Assembly: GCF_900176275.1 (NCBI RefSeq)
Contig: NZ_FWXD01000001.1
Location: 1 to 64,000 of the forward strand
DNA: 64,000 nt
Direction of reading: 5' to 3'
Origin: Andreprevotia lacus DSM 23236
Lineage (GTDB): Bacteria > Pseudomonadota > Gammaproteobacteria > Burkholderiales > Chitinibacteraceae
Positions 19,145 through 29,290 of this stretch are shown here, piece after piece. The first letter of the stretch is position 1. Each line of letters begins with the position of its first letter. A program made the translations under genes and the position numbers. The notes beneath the pieces are model-generated. The model was not told where the DNA came from, searched no databases, and saw only the letters and a program-made list of their open reading frames with translations.

Positions 19145-19225
19145 GGCAGGCCTAAACGGCAAAGATACGCAATTTTGCAGCAAGGTGCGGCATTTGAAAA
19201 CCCGCAGCGTAAGCCAATTCGCATA

Positions 19226-19828
19226 TTAATAGTCCCAACGCAGATATCGCTGATTCAGCGTGCTGATTTGCAGTGCCAATGTATGCAAATTCCCCTCATT
19301 ATTGAGGACATCATCGGCAGCGGCCAGGCGCCGCTGGCGTGGCCATTGTTGTGCCATGATGGCTTGCGCGATTTCACGGCTCAGCCCGGGGCGCAACAGC
19401 ACGCGTGCCATTTGCGTGGCCTCGTCGCAGTCGATGACCAGTACGCGGTCTACCAGGTCATCATAGTCGCCTGTTTCGTACAGCAGGGGCACCACCAGCA
19501 GGGCGTAGGCGGTGTGTGCCGGCAGATGGGCCAGCGCGGCGCTGGCTGCGTCGTGGATGGCCGGGTGCAGGATGTGCTCCAGCCTTTGCCTGGCATCGGG
19601 CTGGCGGAATACATGGGCGCGCATGACGTCTCGTCGCAGGCTGCCATCCGGCGCGATGAACTCGGGGCCGAAGGTGTGAGCAATCTGCGTCATGGCCGGC
19701 GACGGCCCGCGCGTCAAGGCATGCGCGATCAGGTCGGTGTCGATCACCGGCACCCCGTGCTGGGCAAACAGTTCGGCCACTGTCGATTTGCCGCTGCCTA
19801 TGCCGCCGGTCAGTCCGATGACGTGCAT
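19226..19828 (-). CDS. coaE: Dephospho-CoA kinase
   Basis: CoaE carries out the last step of coenzyme A synthesis, phosphorylating the 3'-hydroxyl of dephospho-CoA with ATP. The 200-aa protein starts [21 protein letters not shown], containing the P-loop, and has [11 protein letters not shown] and the [20 protein letters not shown] region. The start lies 1 bp after the pilD stop. Confidence 0.96.
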   Translation of the reverse strand: MHVIGLTGGIGSGKSTVAELFAQHGVPVIDTDLIAHALTRGPSPAMTQIAHTFGPEFIAPDGSLRRDVMRAHVFRQPDARQRLEHILHPAIHDAASAALAHLPAHTAYALLVVPLLYETGDYDDLVDRVLVIDCDEATQMARVLLRPGLSREIAQAIMAQQWPRQRRLAAADDVLNNEGNLHTLALQISTLNQRYLRWDY

Positions 19829-19829
19829 G

Positions 19830-20702
19830 TCAGTGCAGGCTGCCAAACAGCATTTGCTGCAAGGTTTGGCCATAAATCAGGTATAGCCAGCCGGCCACGC
19901 CCAGATAGGGGCCGAAAGGGATGCGGGTATCGAAGCCGCGTTTGGCGGCAATGATCAGTCCGATGCCGATCACCGAGCCTGCCAGCGACGACAGCAGGAT
20001 GATGGCGGGCAGCGCAGCCCAGCCAAACCAGGCGCCCAGCGCTGCCAGCAGCTTGAAGTCCCCATAACCCATGCCTTCCTTGCCGGTGAGCTTCTTGAAG
20101 ATCCAGTACACGCTCCACAGCGACAGATAGCCGGCCACGGCACCGACCACGGCGGCCGACAGCGGTGTGAAGCCACCGTAGAGGTTGAACAGCAGTCCCA
20201 GCCACAGCAGCGGCAGCGTGATGTCGTCCGGCAGCAGCGTGGTATCGGCATCGATGAAAATCAGCGCGATCAGCGCCCAGCTCAGCGCAATGGCACCTAC
20301 TACCAACGGGGTGGGGCCGAAGTGCAGGCCCAGGTGCATGGTCACCAGCGCGGTCAGCAGCTCGATGATGGGGTAACGGGGGCTGATCTTTGCGCCACAG
20401 CCACGGCAGCGGCCGCGCAGCGCGAGATAGCTGATGACCGGGATATTCTCCAGCGCGGTGATCTGGTGGCCGCAATGCGGACAAGCGGAGCGCGGCAGGA
20501 CCAGATTGTAGCGGGGCTTCTCCGGTTCTGTGGCATCCGCAGGCAGGTCAAGGCAGCTGCATTCGTGGCGGAAATCGTTTTCCATCATCTTGGGCAGGCG
20601 ATGGATGACCACGTTCAGGAAGCTGCCGACCAGCAGGCCGAGCACGAATAAAAACCCGCCAAACAATGGCGGGTTGGCAAACAAAACTGCGTAGTCGGAC
20701 AT
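19830..20702 (-). CDS. pilD: Prepilin leader peptidase / N-methyltransferase
   Basis: PilD cleaves and N-methylates type IV prepilins and pseudopilins in the inner membrane. The 290-aa product has the cytosolic zinc-finger-like pair CPHCGHQ and CRGCGAK (methylase region). The two catalytic aspartates lie in [12 protein letters not shown] and [16 protein letters not shown]. Several hydrophobic helices follow. Its ATG overlaps the pilC stop. It completes a pilB-pilC-pilD operon. Confidence 0.97.
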   Translation of the reverse strand: MSDYAVLFANPPLFGGFLFVLGLLVGSFLNVVIHRLPKMMENDFRHECSCLDLPADATEPEKPRYNLVLPRSACPHCGHQITALENIPVISYLALRGRCRGCGAKISPRYPIIELLTALVTMHLGLHFGPTPLVVGAIALSWALIALIFIDADTTLLPDDITLPLLWLGLLFNLYGGFTPLSAAVVGAVAGYLSLWSVYWIFKKLTGKEGMGYGDFKLLAALGAWFGWAALPAIILLSSLAGSVIGIGLIIAAKRGFDTRIPFGPYLGVAGWLYLIYGQTLQQMLFGSLH

Positions 20703-21928
20703 CAGTTGACCGCCTCGCCCATCTTGAAGATCGGCAGGTACATGGCGACGACCAAGCCGCCGATGAGTGTACCCAGCACCACCATGATGATCGGTTCCAT
20801 CAGACTGGAAAGTGCCTCGACGGCGTTGTCGACTTCTTCTTCGTAGTAGTCGGCCACCTTGCTCAGCATGGAGTCGAGTGCGCCCGATTCTTCGCCGATC
20901 GACACCATCTGCAACATCATGTTCGGGAAGACGTTGGCATTCTGCATGGCCACCGTCAGGCTGGTACCGGTACTGACCTCGGTCTGGATCTTTTTGGTGG
21001 CGATGCGATAGATATAGTTGCCCGACGCACCGCCCACGGAGTCGAGCGATTCAACCAGTGGCACACCAGCGGCAAACATGGTCGACAGCGTGCGTGCCCA
21101 GCGTGCCAGCGTGGCGCCCTTGATGATCTCGCCCAAGATCGGCAGTTTGAGGAAGAGCCTGTCCATGAAAATCTGGATCGCTTCGGAGCGCTTCCAGGCC
21201 TTGAGGAAGGAATAGATGCCGCCAAAGGTAACGCCAAAGATCAGCCACCAGTATCTGACGAAGCCATCCGAGATGGCGATCACCACCTGGGTCGGGTACG
21301 GCAGGTCGGCGCCGAAGCTGGAGAACAGGTCCTTGAAGGCCGGGATCACGAAAATCATGATCACGGCGGTAATCACGAAGGCGGCCACGATCACCGCAGT
21401 CGGGTAGAACAGCGCGGCTTTGATCTTCTTCTTCACGCCAAGGATTTTTTCCTTGTACGTGGCCAGGCGGGCCAGCAGATTGTCCAGAATACCGGCCTGT
21501 TCACCGGCCTGTACCAGGTTGCAATACAGCGCATCGAAATAAGCCGGGTGCTTGCGGAAGGCAACGGTAAGCGACGAGCCGGTTTCGATGTCGGTCTTGA
21601 TTTCCATCAGCAAACGGGTAACCGATGGATTGGAGTGCCCCTTGGCCACGATGTCGAACGAGGTCAGCAATGGCACGCCGGACTTCATCATGGTCGCCAG
21701 CTGGCGGGTGAACATGGTGATGTCTTCGTCGGTGATGCGGCGACCGGTACCCATACGGTTTTTCTTTACACGGGTCACGTTGATGCCCTGGCGGCGCAGC
21801 TGGTTCTTCAGCACCGCTTCGCCGGAGGCGCGCATTTCGCCCTTGATGGTCTTGCCGTTGCGATCACGCCCTTCCCAGGAGTACGTGTGCTCCTTGACCA
21901 CCAGCGCGGCTTTTGCCTTCGTTGCCAT
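20702..21928 (-). CDS. pilC: Type IV pilus inner-membrane platform protein PilC
   Basis: PilC is the polytopic platform through which PilB and PilT drive pilus assembly and retraction. The 408-aa product starts with a soluble segment (YSWEGRDRNGKTIKGEMRA) followed by two T2SSF domains. Each has the typical FTRQLATMMKSGVPLL or WARTLSTMFAAGVPLVESL helix, and TM segments lie at about residues 170-220 and at the C-terminus. The AGGAGGAGC site precedes the ATG 14 bp after pilB. Confidence 0.97.
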   Translation of the reverse strand: MATKAKAALVVKEHTYSWEGRDRNGKTIKGEMRASGEAVLKNQLRRQGINVTRVKKNRMGTGRRITDEDITMFTRQLATMMKSGVPLLTSFDIVAKGHSNPSVTRLLMEIKTDIETGSSLTVAFRKHPAYFDALYCNLVQAGEQAGILDNLLARLATYKEKILGVKKKIKAALFYPTAVIVAAFVITAVIMIFVIPAFKDLFSSFGADLPYPTQVVIAISDGFVRYWWLIFGVTFGGIYSFLKAWKRSEAIQIFMDRLFLKLPILGEIIKGATLARWARTLSTMFAAGVPLVESLDSVGGASGNYIYRIATKKIQTEVSTGTSLTVAMQNANVFPNMMLQMVSIGEESGALDSMLSKVADYYEEEVDNAVEALSSLMEPIIMVVLGTLIGGLVVAMYLPIFKMGEAVN

Positions 21929-21942
21929 TGTGCTCCTCCTGA

Positions 21943-23649
21943 TTATTCGTTGGTCACGGCCATGACTTCATCAAGCGAGGTCATCCCCTGCTTGACCTTG
22001 AGCAGGCCGGATTGACGCAAGTCCCGCACGCCTTCGCGCCTTGCCTGGTCGGCGATATCGATCGCATTGCCATTGGTCATGATGATACGGTTCATTTCGT
22101 CTGAAATGGGCATGACCTGATAGATGCCGACGCGGCCCTTGTAGCCGGAGCCCTTGCACACATCGCAACCCACTGCCTTGTAGGGCGTCCAGCTGCCGTC
22201 CAGATCGGCTTCGGTGAAGCCCGCGTCGAGCAGGGCCTCATGCGGGATGTCGACCGGGGCCTTGCAACTGGTACACAGCTTGCGCGCCAGCCGCTGCGCG
22301 GTAATCAGGATGACCGATGAGGCAACGTTGAATGGTGCCACGCCCATATTGAGCAGACGGGTGAGTGTGCCGGGCGCGTCGTTGGTGTGCAGCGTGGAAA
22401 ACACCATGTGGCCGGTTTGCGCGGCCTTGATCGCGATGTCGGCCGTTTCCAGATCGCGGATTTCACCCACCATGATGATGTCCGGGTCTTGCCGCAGGAA
22501 TGCCTTCAGCGCGGCAGGGAAGGTGAGGCCGGCCTTGTCGTTGACGTTGACCTGGTTGATGCCGGGCAAGTTGATTTCCGCCGGGTCTTCCGCGGTGGAA
22601 ATATTGATGCCGGGCTCGTTGAGGATGTTCAGGCAGGTATAGAGCGACACGGTCTTGCCCGAGCCGGTTGGCCCGGTCACCAGCACCATGCCATAGGGGC
22701 GGTGCACCGCATCCAGCAGTGCAGCTTTCTGGTCCGGCTCGTAGCCGAGGGCGTCGACGCCCAGCGTGGCTGATGTCGGGTCCAGAATACGCATACAGAT
22801 CTTTTCGCCGTGCAGGGTCGGCAAGGTCGAGACCCGGAAGTCGATGGCGCGGGTCTTGGATAGCACCAGCTTCATCCGGCCGTCCTGCGGCACGCGCTTT
22901 TCCGAGATATCGAGCTTGGAGATCACCTTGATCCGCGAGGCAATCTTTTCCTTGATCGCCAGCGGCGGCTGGGCCACTTCGCGCAGCACGCCATCCTGGC
23001 GGTAGCGGATGCGGTAGAACTTTTCGTACGGTTCAAGATGGATGTCCGACGCGCCACCATTGATGGCGTCGAGCAGGATCTTCTGCAGGTATTTGACGAC
23101 CGGCGCGTCATCGACGTCGGCGTTGACGGCGTCGGATTTGGCTTCTTCGTCGCCGCCGGTGATTTCCAGCTCGGAATCATCGACGTCAAGGTTCTTGAGG
23201 GTGGCACCGCTGTCCTCGACCAGCCTGGACAGCAGCGGCGCCAGCTTGTTGTCCTCGACCACGATGGGCTCGACCTGCATCCCGCTCTGGAAGCGGACTT
23301 CCTCCATGGCCTGCAGGTTGGTGATGTCCGAAATGGCAATGAACAGCTTGGTGCCGCGCTTGAACAGGGGCACGATGCGCTGGCTTTGCATCACCTTGTT
23401 GTCCATCACGCCGGTCGGGATGTACGCGCTGTCTATCTTGTCCAGATCAAGCAGCGGATAGCCGAAGGCTTGCGAACTGAATTCCGCAATGTCCTTGGCG
23501 GACATCTTGCGCGATTGAATCAGTTGCTCGATGAAGGACAGCTTGTTGCTGGCCGCAGAGTGCTGAAGTTGCTCAGCATCGGCTTCCACGAGCCGACCAT
23601 GCTGAACCAGCAGTCGGGCCAAACCGGAAATGGGAGCAGCAGTCGTCAT
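21943..23649 (-). CDS. pilB: Type IV pilus extension ATPase PilB
   Basis: PilB powers pilus polymerisation. The 568-aa protein has the N-terminal MshEN-type domain, then the Walker A motif GPTGSGKTVSLYTCLN, the Asp box (PAEINLPGINQVNVN), Walker B region (DPDIIMVGEIRDLETADIAI) and His box (TGHMVFSTLHTNDAPGTLTRL). A zinc-binding CTSCKAP ... CDVCKGSGYKGR pair is also present. It is the first gene of the pil operon. No pilin gene is nearby. Confidence 0.97.
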   Translation of the reverse strand: MTTAAPISGLARLLVQHGRLVEADAEQLQHSAASNKLSFIEQLIQSRKMSAKDIAEFSSQAFGYPLLDLDKIDSAYIPTGVMDNKVMQSQRIVPLFKRGTKLFIAISDITNLQAMEEVRFQSGMQVEPIVVEDNKLAPLLSRLVEDSGATLKNLDVDDSELEITGGDEEAKSDAVNADVDDAPVVKYLQKILLDAINGGASDIHLEPYEKFYRIRYRQDGVLREVAQPPLAIKEKIASRIKVISKLDISEKRVPQDGRMKLVLSKTRAIDFRVSTLPTLHGEKICMRILDPTSATLGVDALGYEPDQKAALLDAVHRPYGMVLVTGPTGSGKTVSLYTCLNILNEPGINISTAEDPAEINLPGINQVNVNDKAGLTFPAALKAFLRQDPDIIMVGEIRDLETADIAIKAAQTGHMVFSTLHTNDAPGTLTRLLNMGVAPFNVASSVILITAQRLARKLCTSCKAPVDIPHEALLDAGFTEADLDGSWTPYKAVGCDVCKGSGYKGRVGIYQVMPISDEMNRIIMTNGNAIDIADQARREGVRDLRQSGLLKVKQGMTSLDEVMAVTNE

Positions 23650-23790
23650 GATTCTGTGCGTCTGGTCTTTTGGAGCGCTTGCGCGATCGCCATTTGTTAA
23701 CCGAGTGTAAAGGTAAACCGCCTTTCGTCGGCAATCTGCTGCAGTCTAGCAAATCGCTACGTATTCGTAGTACTCATCTGCATTTACGGC

Positions 23791-25050
23791 TTACGAGTGT
23801 GGGTAAAGTCGCACCATGCGGATACTACGGTCCTGCGTTTGCACGATTTCCAGCCGTTCGCCCGCCAGTACGAAACAAGTGCCGGCATCGGGAATTTCTT
23901 CAAAATATTCAAGAATCAGCCCGTTGAGTGTCTTCGGGCCGTCTATCGGAAAGGCCAGTTTCAGTTTGCGATTCAATTCGCGCAGGCTGGATGCCCCGTC
24001 AAGCAGATAACTGCCGTCGGCCTGCTTTTCAAAGCGTAGTCCGGCTTGCGGTGCGTTGGTGGTGAATTCGCCGATGATTTGTTCAAGGATATCCTCAAGC
24101 GCTACCAGTCCGAGCAATTCGCCATATTCATCCACCACCAGACCGATGCGGCGGCGGTTTTCCTGGAAGTTTTGCAGCTGCGTCAGCAGCGGCGTGCCAG
24201 ATGGAATGAAATAGGGGCTGCGCGCCAGCGTGCGCACTGTTTCGGCATCGACATCTTCTTCGCGCAGCGACAGCAGTTTGCGCACGTGCAATATGCCCAG
24301 GATGTCATCCTGATTGTCGCTGTAAATGGGTAGTCGGGAATGGTGGCTGGTAAATAGCTGATGGCGTAATTCCTCGTCGGCGGTGGCGAGGTCGACCATC
24401 TCGATCTGATGGCGCGGCGTCATCACGTCATCAACCGTAATGGTGCCCAATTCCAGCAGGTTCAATAATGCGGCTTGATGCTTTTTCTGAATGTATTTGC
24501 CTGATTCCAGCACCAGCACGCGTAACTCTTCGGGTGAAAGGGCTTGCTGGCCATGGGTGGGCTTATCCAGCCGCAGCGTGCGCACAATGGCATTGACGAA
24601 CAGGTTGACGAACCACACGGCGGGATAGAACAGGCGCAACAGCGGGGTGAGCGCTGCACTGGTGACAAAGGCAAATTTTTCCGCGTGGGTGGCGGCAATT
24701 ACCTTGGGCGTGGCTTCGGAGAACACCAGGATGGCAAAGGCTACCAGAATCGCCGACAAGCCGATGGCGGTATCGTTGCCGGCGAAAACCTTGGCCGCGA
24801 TCAGCGCCGACAGCGTGGCCGAACCGGTATTGATGAGGGTGTTGCCCAGCAGGATGACCGACAGCAGCTTCTCGGTTTGATTGAGCAGGGCCTGTGTGCG
24901 CAGCGCGGCGCGGTGCCCTTGTTTGGCTTTGCTGGCCAGTTTGTAGCGGTTGATTGCCATCATCGCCGTTTCGGCGCCGGAGAAAAACGCCGAGCTGATC
25001 AGGCAGGCAATCAGGCCGATGACCAGGGCGGGTAGGGGGATGTCGTCCAA
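23791..25050 (-). CDS. CNNM/CorB-type membrane protein with CBS domains
   Basis: The 419-aa protein has the DUF21/CNNM transmembrane domain at the N-terminus (IACLISSAFFSGAETAMMAINRYKL). Two CBS domains follow around VDDVMTPRHQIEMVD and DVDAETVRTLARSPYFIP, and a CorC_HlyC domain ends it (KQADGSYLLDGASSLRELN). Members are linked to magnesium or cobalt transport. E. coli CorB (YfjD) sits next to ypjD and ffh as here, which supports a CorB orthologue. The older label haemolysin is misleading. Confidence 0.88.
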   Translation of the reverse strand: MDDIPLPALVIGLIACLISSAFFSGAETAMMAINRYKLASKAKQGHRAALRTQALLNQTEKLLSVILLGNTLINTGSATLSALIAAKVFAGNDTAIGLSAILVAFAILVFSEATPKVIAATHAEKFAFVTSAALTPLLRLFYPAVWFVNLFVNAIVRTLRLDKPTHGQQALSPEELRVLVLESGKYIQKKHQAALLNLLELGTITVDDVMTPRHQIEMVDLATADEELRHQLFTSHHSRLPIYSDNQDDILGILHVRKLLSLREEDVDAETVRTLARSPYFIPSGTPLLTQLQNFQENRRRIGLVVDEYGELLGLVALEDILEQIIGEFTTNAPQAGLRFEKQADGSYLLDGASSLRELNRKLKLAFPIDGPKTLNGLILEYFEEIPDAGTCFVLAGERLEIVQTQDRSIRMVRLYPHS

Positions 25051-25105
25051 TTGGGAGTCCGGCTAGGGGCAGGTCGCAGTCATTATAGCGGCATGCCGTG
25101 GCCGG

Positions 25106-25909
25106 TCAGCCGTGTTGCAGGATAGCGTCCAGCACCACCCGCGTGCCGATATAGCCCAGCAGCAGCAGTGCAAAGCCCGCCAGTGCCCAGTTTGCGGCGC
25201 GCTGGCCGCGCCAGCCTGCACGCATGCGGCCGACGATCAGCGCCCCATAGCTCAGCCAGGCCAGTGCGGAAAAAATCACCTTGTGCCACAGACCGCGATG
25301 CGGGCCATAGATATGCTCGGCAAAGAAGATGCCGGTCAGCAATGCCACACTCAGTAGCGCAAAGCCGGTGTAGATGCATGCAAACAGCAGGCGCTCCAGT
25401 GCCAGCAGCGGCGGCAGGGTTTGCACCAGCAGGTTGGCAGCCGCCTTGTGCAGGCGGCGGTCAGCCAGCCTGATCAGAAAGGCTACGCCGGCGGCAATGG
25501 TCAGTACCGCATAGGCCAGCATGGCAGAGAAGAAATGCAGCCGCGAAATCGCGTTCTGCGGGTAATCCAGGACATGACCCTGGGGCAGTGCCAGGCTGGT
25601 GCCGAACAGCACCACCACCATGCCCAGCAGGGCGGGCTGCAGCCCGTCCAGCCGGTAGGCCAGATTGCCGACCAGATAGACCAGCATGGCCAGCCAGGCG
25701 GTCAGTGACAGCGCTTCTGCCGCGCCAAAGCGCAGCGGCAGCATGGCGAATTCCGGCCAGAGCGCCAGTCCGTGCACGGCCAGTGCCAGCGTCAGCAGCC
25801 CGTGCTCGACGGCCGGGTAAGCGGGCGCGCGCTGGCTCAGCCGGCTGCGGCAGAAATGCCAGCCCAGTGCGAGGTAAAGCGCGAAGGCGATGAGTGCAAG
25901 CCAGGTCAC
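25106..25909 (-). CDS. ypjD: CcsA-like inner-membrane protein YpjD
   Basis: The 267-aa protein has about eight hydrophobic helices and resembles the cytochrome c assembly (CcsA) family. Examples are RLHFFSAMLAYAVLTIAAG and the HKVIFSALAWLSYGALI segment with a conserved His. The start is taken as GTG at 25909; the longer open frame lies antisense to ffh and is spurious. It is divergent from ffh as in E. coli. The function of YpjD itself is not settled. Confidence 0.85.
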   Translation of the reverse strand: MTWLALIAFALYLALGWHFCRSRLSQRAPAYPAVEHGLLTLALAVHGLALWPEFAMLPLRFGAAEALSLTAWLAMLVYLVGNLAYRLDGLQPALLGMVVVLFGTSLALPQGHVLDYPQNAISRLHFFSAMLAYAVLTIAAGVAFLIRLADRRLHKAAANLLVQTLPPLLALERLLFACIYTGFALLSVALLTGIFFAEHIYGPHRGLWHKVIFSALAWLSYGALIVGRMRAGWRGQRAANWALAGFALLLLGYIGTRVVLDAILQHG

Positions 25910-25994
25910 GAGGCCAAATCGGGTAGAATGTCGGGATTGACAGTCTAGCAGAGCGCGCCCGTGCACAGGCGCGCGCTTGGTAAAGGGAATTGCA

Positions 25995-27353
25995 ATGCTG
26001 GAGAACCTCTCCAACCGACTTGGCGACGTAATCAAGAATCTGCGCGGCAATGCGCGCTTGTCCGAGGACAATATCCAGGACGCCCTGCGCGAAGTGCGCA
26101 TGGCGCTGCTGGAGGCCGATGTGGCGCTGCCGGTGGTCAAGTCCTTCATGACCGAGGTCAAGACGCGCGCACTGGGCCAGGATGTGATCGGCAGTTTGAC
26201 ACCGGGCCAGGCCTTCATCGGCGTGGTGTATGAAGAACTGACCAAGCTCATGGGCGTGCAGAACGATGCGCTCAACCTGGCTGCCGTGCCGCCCGCCGTC
26301 ATCCTGATGGCCGGCCTGCAGGGTGCGGGCAAGACCACGACCTCGGGCAAGCTCGCCAAGCGCCTGAAGGAAGAGCACAAGAAGAAAGTGCTGCTGGTGT
26401 CCGGCGACGTTTATCGCCCTGCCGCGATCGAACAGCTCAAGACCCTTGCAGCGCAGATCGAAGTGGAGTGGTTCCCGTCCGACGTGTCGCAAAAGCCGGT
26501 CGATATCGCCGCGGCTGCGCTGGATTATGCCAAGAAGCATTTCCATGACGTGCTGATCGTTGACACCGCTGGCCGCCTGGCCATCGATGAGGCGATGATG
26601 GCCGAAATCAAGGCCGTACATGCAGCGATCAACCCGGTCGAAACGCTGTTCGTGGTCGATGCCATGCAGGGCCAGGATGCGGTCAATACCGCACAGGCCT
26701 TCAACGAGGCGCTGCCGTTGACCGGCGTGATCCTGACCAAGATGGACGGCGATGCGCGCGGTGGTGCGGCGCTGTCGGTGCGTAATGTCACCGGCAAGCC
26801 GATCAAGTTCCTCGGTGTGGGCGAGAAGCTGACCGGCATCGAGCCGTTCTATCCGGATCGCATGGCCAGCCGCATTCTCGGTATGGGTGACGTGCTCAGC
26901 CTGATCGAGGACGTACAAAAGACCGTCGATGAAGCTGAAGCGCTGAAGATGATGAAGAAGGTCAAGTCCGGCAAGGGCTTTGACCTGGAAGACTTCAAGA
27001 CGCAGATCGGCCAGATGAAGAAGATGGGCGGCATGTCGGCGCTGCTCGACAAGCTGCCGGGTATGGGCCAGATGGCCGAGATGGCCAGCAGTCAGGTGAC
27101 CGACAAGGCGGTGGCGCGTATCGAGGGCATCATCAACGCGATGACTCCGCTGGAGCGTCGCAAGCCGGAATTGCTCAAGGCCAGTCGCAAGCGCCGCATT
27201 GCTGCGGGCGCCGGCGTGTCGGTGCAGGAGGTCAATCGCCTGCTCAAGCAGTTTGAAGAAACGCAGAAGATGATGAAGCAGTTCTCCGGCGGCGGCATGA
27301 TGAAAATGATGAAGGGCCTCAAGGGCATGAAGGGCATGCTGCCCGGCATGTAG
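25995..27353 (+). CDS. ffh: Signal recognition particle protein Ffh (SRP54)
   Basis: Ffh binds signal sequences with 4.5S RNA and targets ribosomes to FtsY at the membrane. The 452-aa product has the N domain (MLENLSNRLGDVIKNLRG), G domain motifs AGLQGAGKTTTSGKLA, DTAGRLAIDE and TKMDGDARGGAAL, and a methionine-rich M domain ending in MMKMMKGLKGMKGMLPGM. The ATG follows AAGGGAATTGCA. A 4.5S RNA gene is not visible nearby. Confidence 0.98.
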   Translation: MLENLSNRLGDVIKNLRGNARLSEDNIQDALREVRMALLEADVALPVVKSFMTEVKTRALGQDVIGSLTPGQAFIGVVYEELTKLMGVQNDALNLAAVPPAVILMAGLQGAGKTTTSGKLAKRLKEEHKKKVLLVSGDVYRPAAIEQLKTLAAQIEVEWFPSDVSQKPVDIAAAALDYAKKHFHDVLIVDTAGRLAIDEAMMAEIKAVHAAINPVETLFVVDAMQGQDAVNTAQAFNEALPLTGVILTKMDGDARGGAALSVRNVTGKPIKFLGVGEKLTGIEPFYPDRMASRILGMGDVLSLIEDVQKTVDEAEALKMMKKVKSGKGFDLEDFKTQIGQMKKMGGMSALLDKLPGMGQMAEMASSQVTDKAVARIEGIINAMTPLERRKPELLKASRKRRIAAGAGVSVQEVNRLLKQFEETQKMMKQFSGGGMMKMMKGLKGMKGMLPGM

Positions 27354-27398
27354 GCTCGGTCTTGCCGCCATGCATGCGGCGGCGGGGCGTGCTGATCC

Positions 27399-27432
27399 GG
27401 CGCTTGCTGCAACGCAAGCGCCTCATTCTTTT
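27399..27432 (+). terminator. Probable terminator after ffh
   Basis: GGCGCTTG (27399-27406) pairs with CAAGCGCC (27415-27422) over an 8-base loop. The T-rich run TCATTCTTTT follows. Confidence 0.65.
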
Positions 27433-27462
27433 GTATAAATTGCAGCCGCTTGGCGTTTTTGC

Positions 27463-27492
27463 TTGTGCGTGTTTGCAAAATTCCCGTACAAT
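27463..27492 (+). promoter_or_regulatory. Predicted rpsP operon promoter
   Basis: TTGTGC (27463-27468) and TACAAT (27487-27492) are 18 bp apart and lie 42 bp before the rpsP start. They fit a strong growth-linked sigma-70 promoter. Confidence 0.6.
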
Positions 27493-27534
27493 CGCGGGTT
27501 TCGCATTAACCGATTTCCAAACTGGATACTGAAC

Positions 27535-27783
27535 ATGGTTGTGATTCGTCTTTCCCGTGGCGGCGCCAAGAACCGTCCGTTCTACAACATCGTCGCCACT
27601 GATTCGCGCAACCGCCGCGACGGCCGCTTCATCGAGCGTCTGGGCTTCTACAACCCGGTCGCTGTTGAAGGCGAAGAAGGCGTTCGTTTCGCGCTGGATC
27701 GCGTGAACTACTGGATCGGCGTTGGCGCGCAAGTGAATGAGTCCGTCGCCAAGCTGCTGAAGAGCTACAAGCCGGCAGCCTGA
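27535..27783 (+). CDS. rpsP: 30S ribosomal protein S16
   Basis: S16 binds 16S rRNA in the 30S body. The 82-aa product starts [20 protein letters not shown] and has [14 protein letters not shown]. It heads the rpsP-rimM-trmD-rplS operon, an order conserved through proteobacteria. Confidence 0.97.
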   Translation: MVVIRLSRGGAKNRPFYNIVATDSRNRRDGRFIERLGFYNPVAVEGEEGVRFALDRVNYWIGVGAQVNESVAKLLKSYKPAA

Positions 27784-27784
27784 T

Positions 27785-28342
27785 TTGGCAGCGAAGCAAG
27801 CAGCGACTGCCCCGCAGGCGTCCGTTGCGGCTGAGGTCCCCGGTGATCTCGTCGGAATGGGCTACGTCAGCGGGGCATTTGGCATTCGTGGCTGGATCAA
27901 CGTCATTGCCGACACCGAATTCGCCGACAGCCTGCTCGATTACGAGACCTGGTGGCTGGGGCGTGATGGTCGCTGGCAGGCGTATGCAGTGCAGGATAGT
28001 CATGTGCAGCCCAAGAAGCTGGCCGCCAGACTGGAAGGCATCGACGACCGCGACAGTGCGTTTGCGCTCAAGGGCATGCAGGTTGCCGTGCCGCGCAGCG
28101 CCATGCCGGTGCTCGACAGCGATGACGAATTCTATTGGGCTGACCTGATCGGCCTGAAGGTCGTCAATACGCAGGGCGAGAGCCTGGGCGTGGTCGACAA
28201 GCTGTTTGAAACCGGTGCCAACGACGTACTGGTGGTGCTGGACGGCAAGACCGAACGGCTGCTGCCCTTTGTGGCGCACGTGGTACTCAAGGTTGATCGC
28301 GATGCGGGATGCATCACGGTGGACTGGGGTCTGGACTACTGA
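27785..28342 (+). CDS. rimM: 16S rRNA processing/maturation factor RimM
   Basis: RimM assists 30S head assembly and binds S19. The product of up to 185 aa has the N-terminal barrel ([23 protein letters not shown]) and the C-terminal PRC-barrel domain ([21 protein letters not shown]). The best start is TTG at 27785, one base after the rpsP stop. The first internal ATG (at MGYVSG) would remove part of the conserved start. Confidence 0.94.
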   Translation: MAAKQAATAPQASVAAEVPGDLVGMGYVSGAFGIRGWINVIADTEFADSLLDYETWWLGRDGRWQAYAVQDSHVQPKKLAARLEGIDDRDSAFALKGMQVAVPRSAMPVLDSDDEFYWADLIGLKVVNTQGESLGVVDKLFETGANDVLVVLDGKTERLLPFVAHVVLKVDRDAGCITVDWGLDY

Positions 28343-28353
28343 GTGGTGCCCGC

Positions 28354-29127
28354 ATGACGGTGCAGGCTGCAGTCACGCGACAGATTGATGTCGTTACGCT
28401 GTTTCCGGAGATGTTCGACGCGATCACGCGCAGCGGCGTTACCCGCCGCGCGGTGGAGCTGGGCATCTTTGCGTTGCAGCCGTGGAACCCGCGTGATTTC
28501 ACCACCGATAACTATCGGCGTGTGGATGATCGGCCGTTTGGTGGTGGTCCCGGCATGGTGATGCAGCCCGAGCCGCTTGAGCAGAGCATCGTGGCGGCAA
28601 AGAACCGTCAGCTGGCTGCCGGCGTGACGCCGCGGGTGATTTACCTGTCCCCGCAGGGCGCGCCGCTGACGCATGCCAAAGTAGCCCAACTGGCTGAGCT
28701 GGACGGGCTGATCTTGTTGTGCGGCCGTTACGAGGGCGTGGATGAGCGCCTGATCGAGCGGCAGGTCGATGAAGAAATATCCATCGGCGATTACGTGCTG
28801 TCTGGCGGCGAGCTGCCGGCCATGGTGCTGATCGATGCGGTGGCGCGGCTCTGGCCCGGCGTTTTGAACACACAGGCCAGCGCGGCAGAAGATTCGTTTG
28901 TGGACGGGTTGCTGGATTGCCCGCATTACACCCGTCCCGAAGATTACCGCGGCATGGCGGTTCCGGAAGTTCTGCTTTCGGGAAATCATGCCAACATTAG
29001 GCGCTGGCGCCTGAAGCAGGCTCTGGGGCGCACCTGGTTGCGTCGCCCGGATTTGCTTGCCGATCGCCAGCTTTCAAAAGAGGAAGCTCGGCTTCTGGCT
29101 GAATTCAAGACCGAACAATCGGCTTGA
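28354..29127 (+). CDS. trmD: tRNA (guanine-N1)-methyltransferase
   Basis: TrmD methylates G37 of tRNAs reading CNN and CGG codons, preventing +1 frameshifts. The 257-aa SPOUT enzyme shows [16 protein letters not shown] and the trefoil-knot residues [27 protein letters not shown] and [18 protein letters not shown] set the start at ATG 28354 ([20 protein letters not shown]); a shorter start at the methionine of FPEM would cut the core strand. Confidence 0.96.
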   Translation: MTVQAAVTRQIDVVTLFPEMFDAITRSGVTRRAVELGIFALQPWNPRDFTTDNYRRVDDRPFGGGPGMVMQPEPLEQSIVAAKNRQLAAGVTPRVIYLSPQGAPLTHAKVAQLAELDGLILLCGRYEGVDERLIERQVDEEISIGDYVLSGGELPAMVLIDAVARLWPGVLNTQASAAEDSFVDGLLDCPHYTRPEDYRGMAVPEVLLSGNHANIRRWRLKQALGRTWLRRPDLLADRQLSKEEARLLAEFKTEQSA

Positions 29128-29290
29128 CCAGCAATACCTGCGAACGATTTCGCGACGAGACGCGAAGGCTGGCGAGCAGCAACGAGATCGGGCTTGAGCC
29201 CATCGAGGCGCAGCGCAGCGCGGCCGACAAAGTATCGTCGTGAAAGCGAAAGCAGGCAGAAGGAACAAGCTTCGCAAGGAGTAAATTGCA
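29128..29290 (+). promoter_or_regulatory. Structured spacer before rplS (candidate leader)
   Basis: The 163-bp trmD-rplS spacer is long for this operon and appears folded. TTCGCG/CGCGAA (29149-29166, loop ACGAGA) and GGGCT/AGCCC (29190-29201, extended by GAT/ATC with one bulged C) form local stems. The sequence is purine-rich near the 3' end. It holds no convincing reading frame. It could be an L19 autoregulatory leader or a repeat copy. Confidence 0.35.

Noticed and set aside
18572-19954. 460-codon + strand frame opposite zapD and coaE
   Set aside because: It spans two separate real genes on the other strand.
25924-25929. TAGAAT as the -10 of an ffh promoter (similar words at 36904 and 50408)
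   Set aside because: No acceptable -35 at 16-18 bp spacing in any of the three cases; left out of the features.
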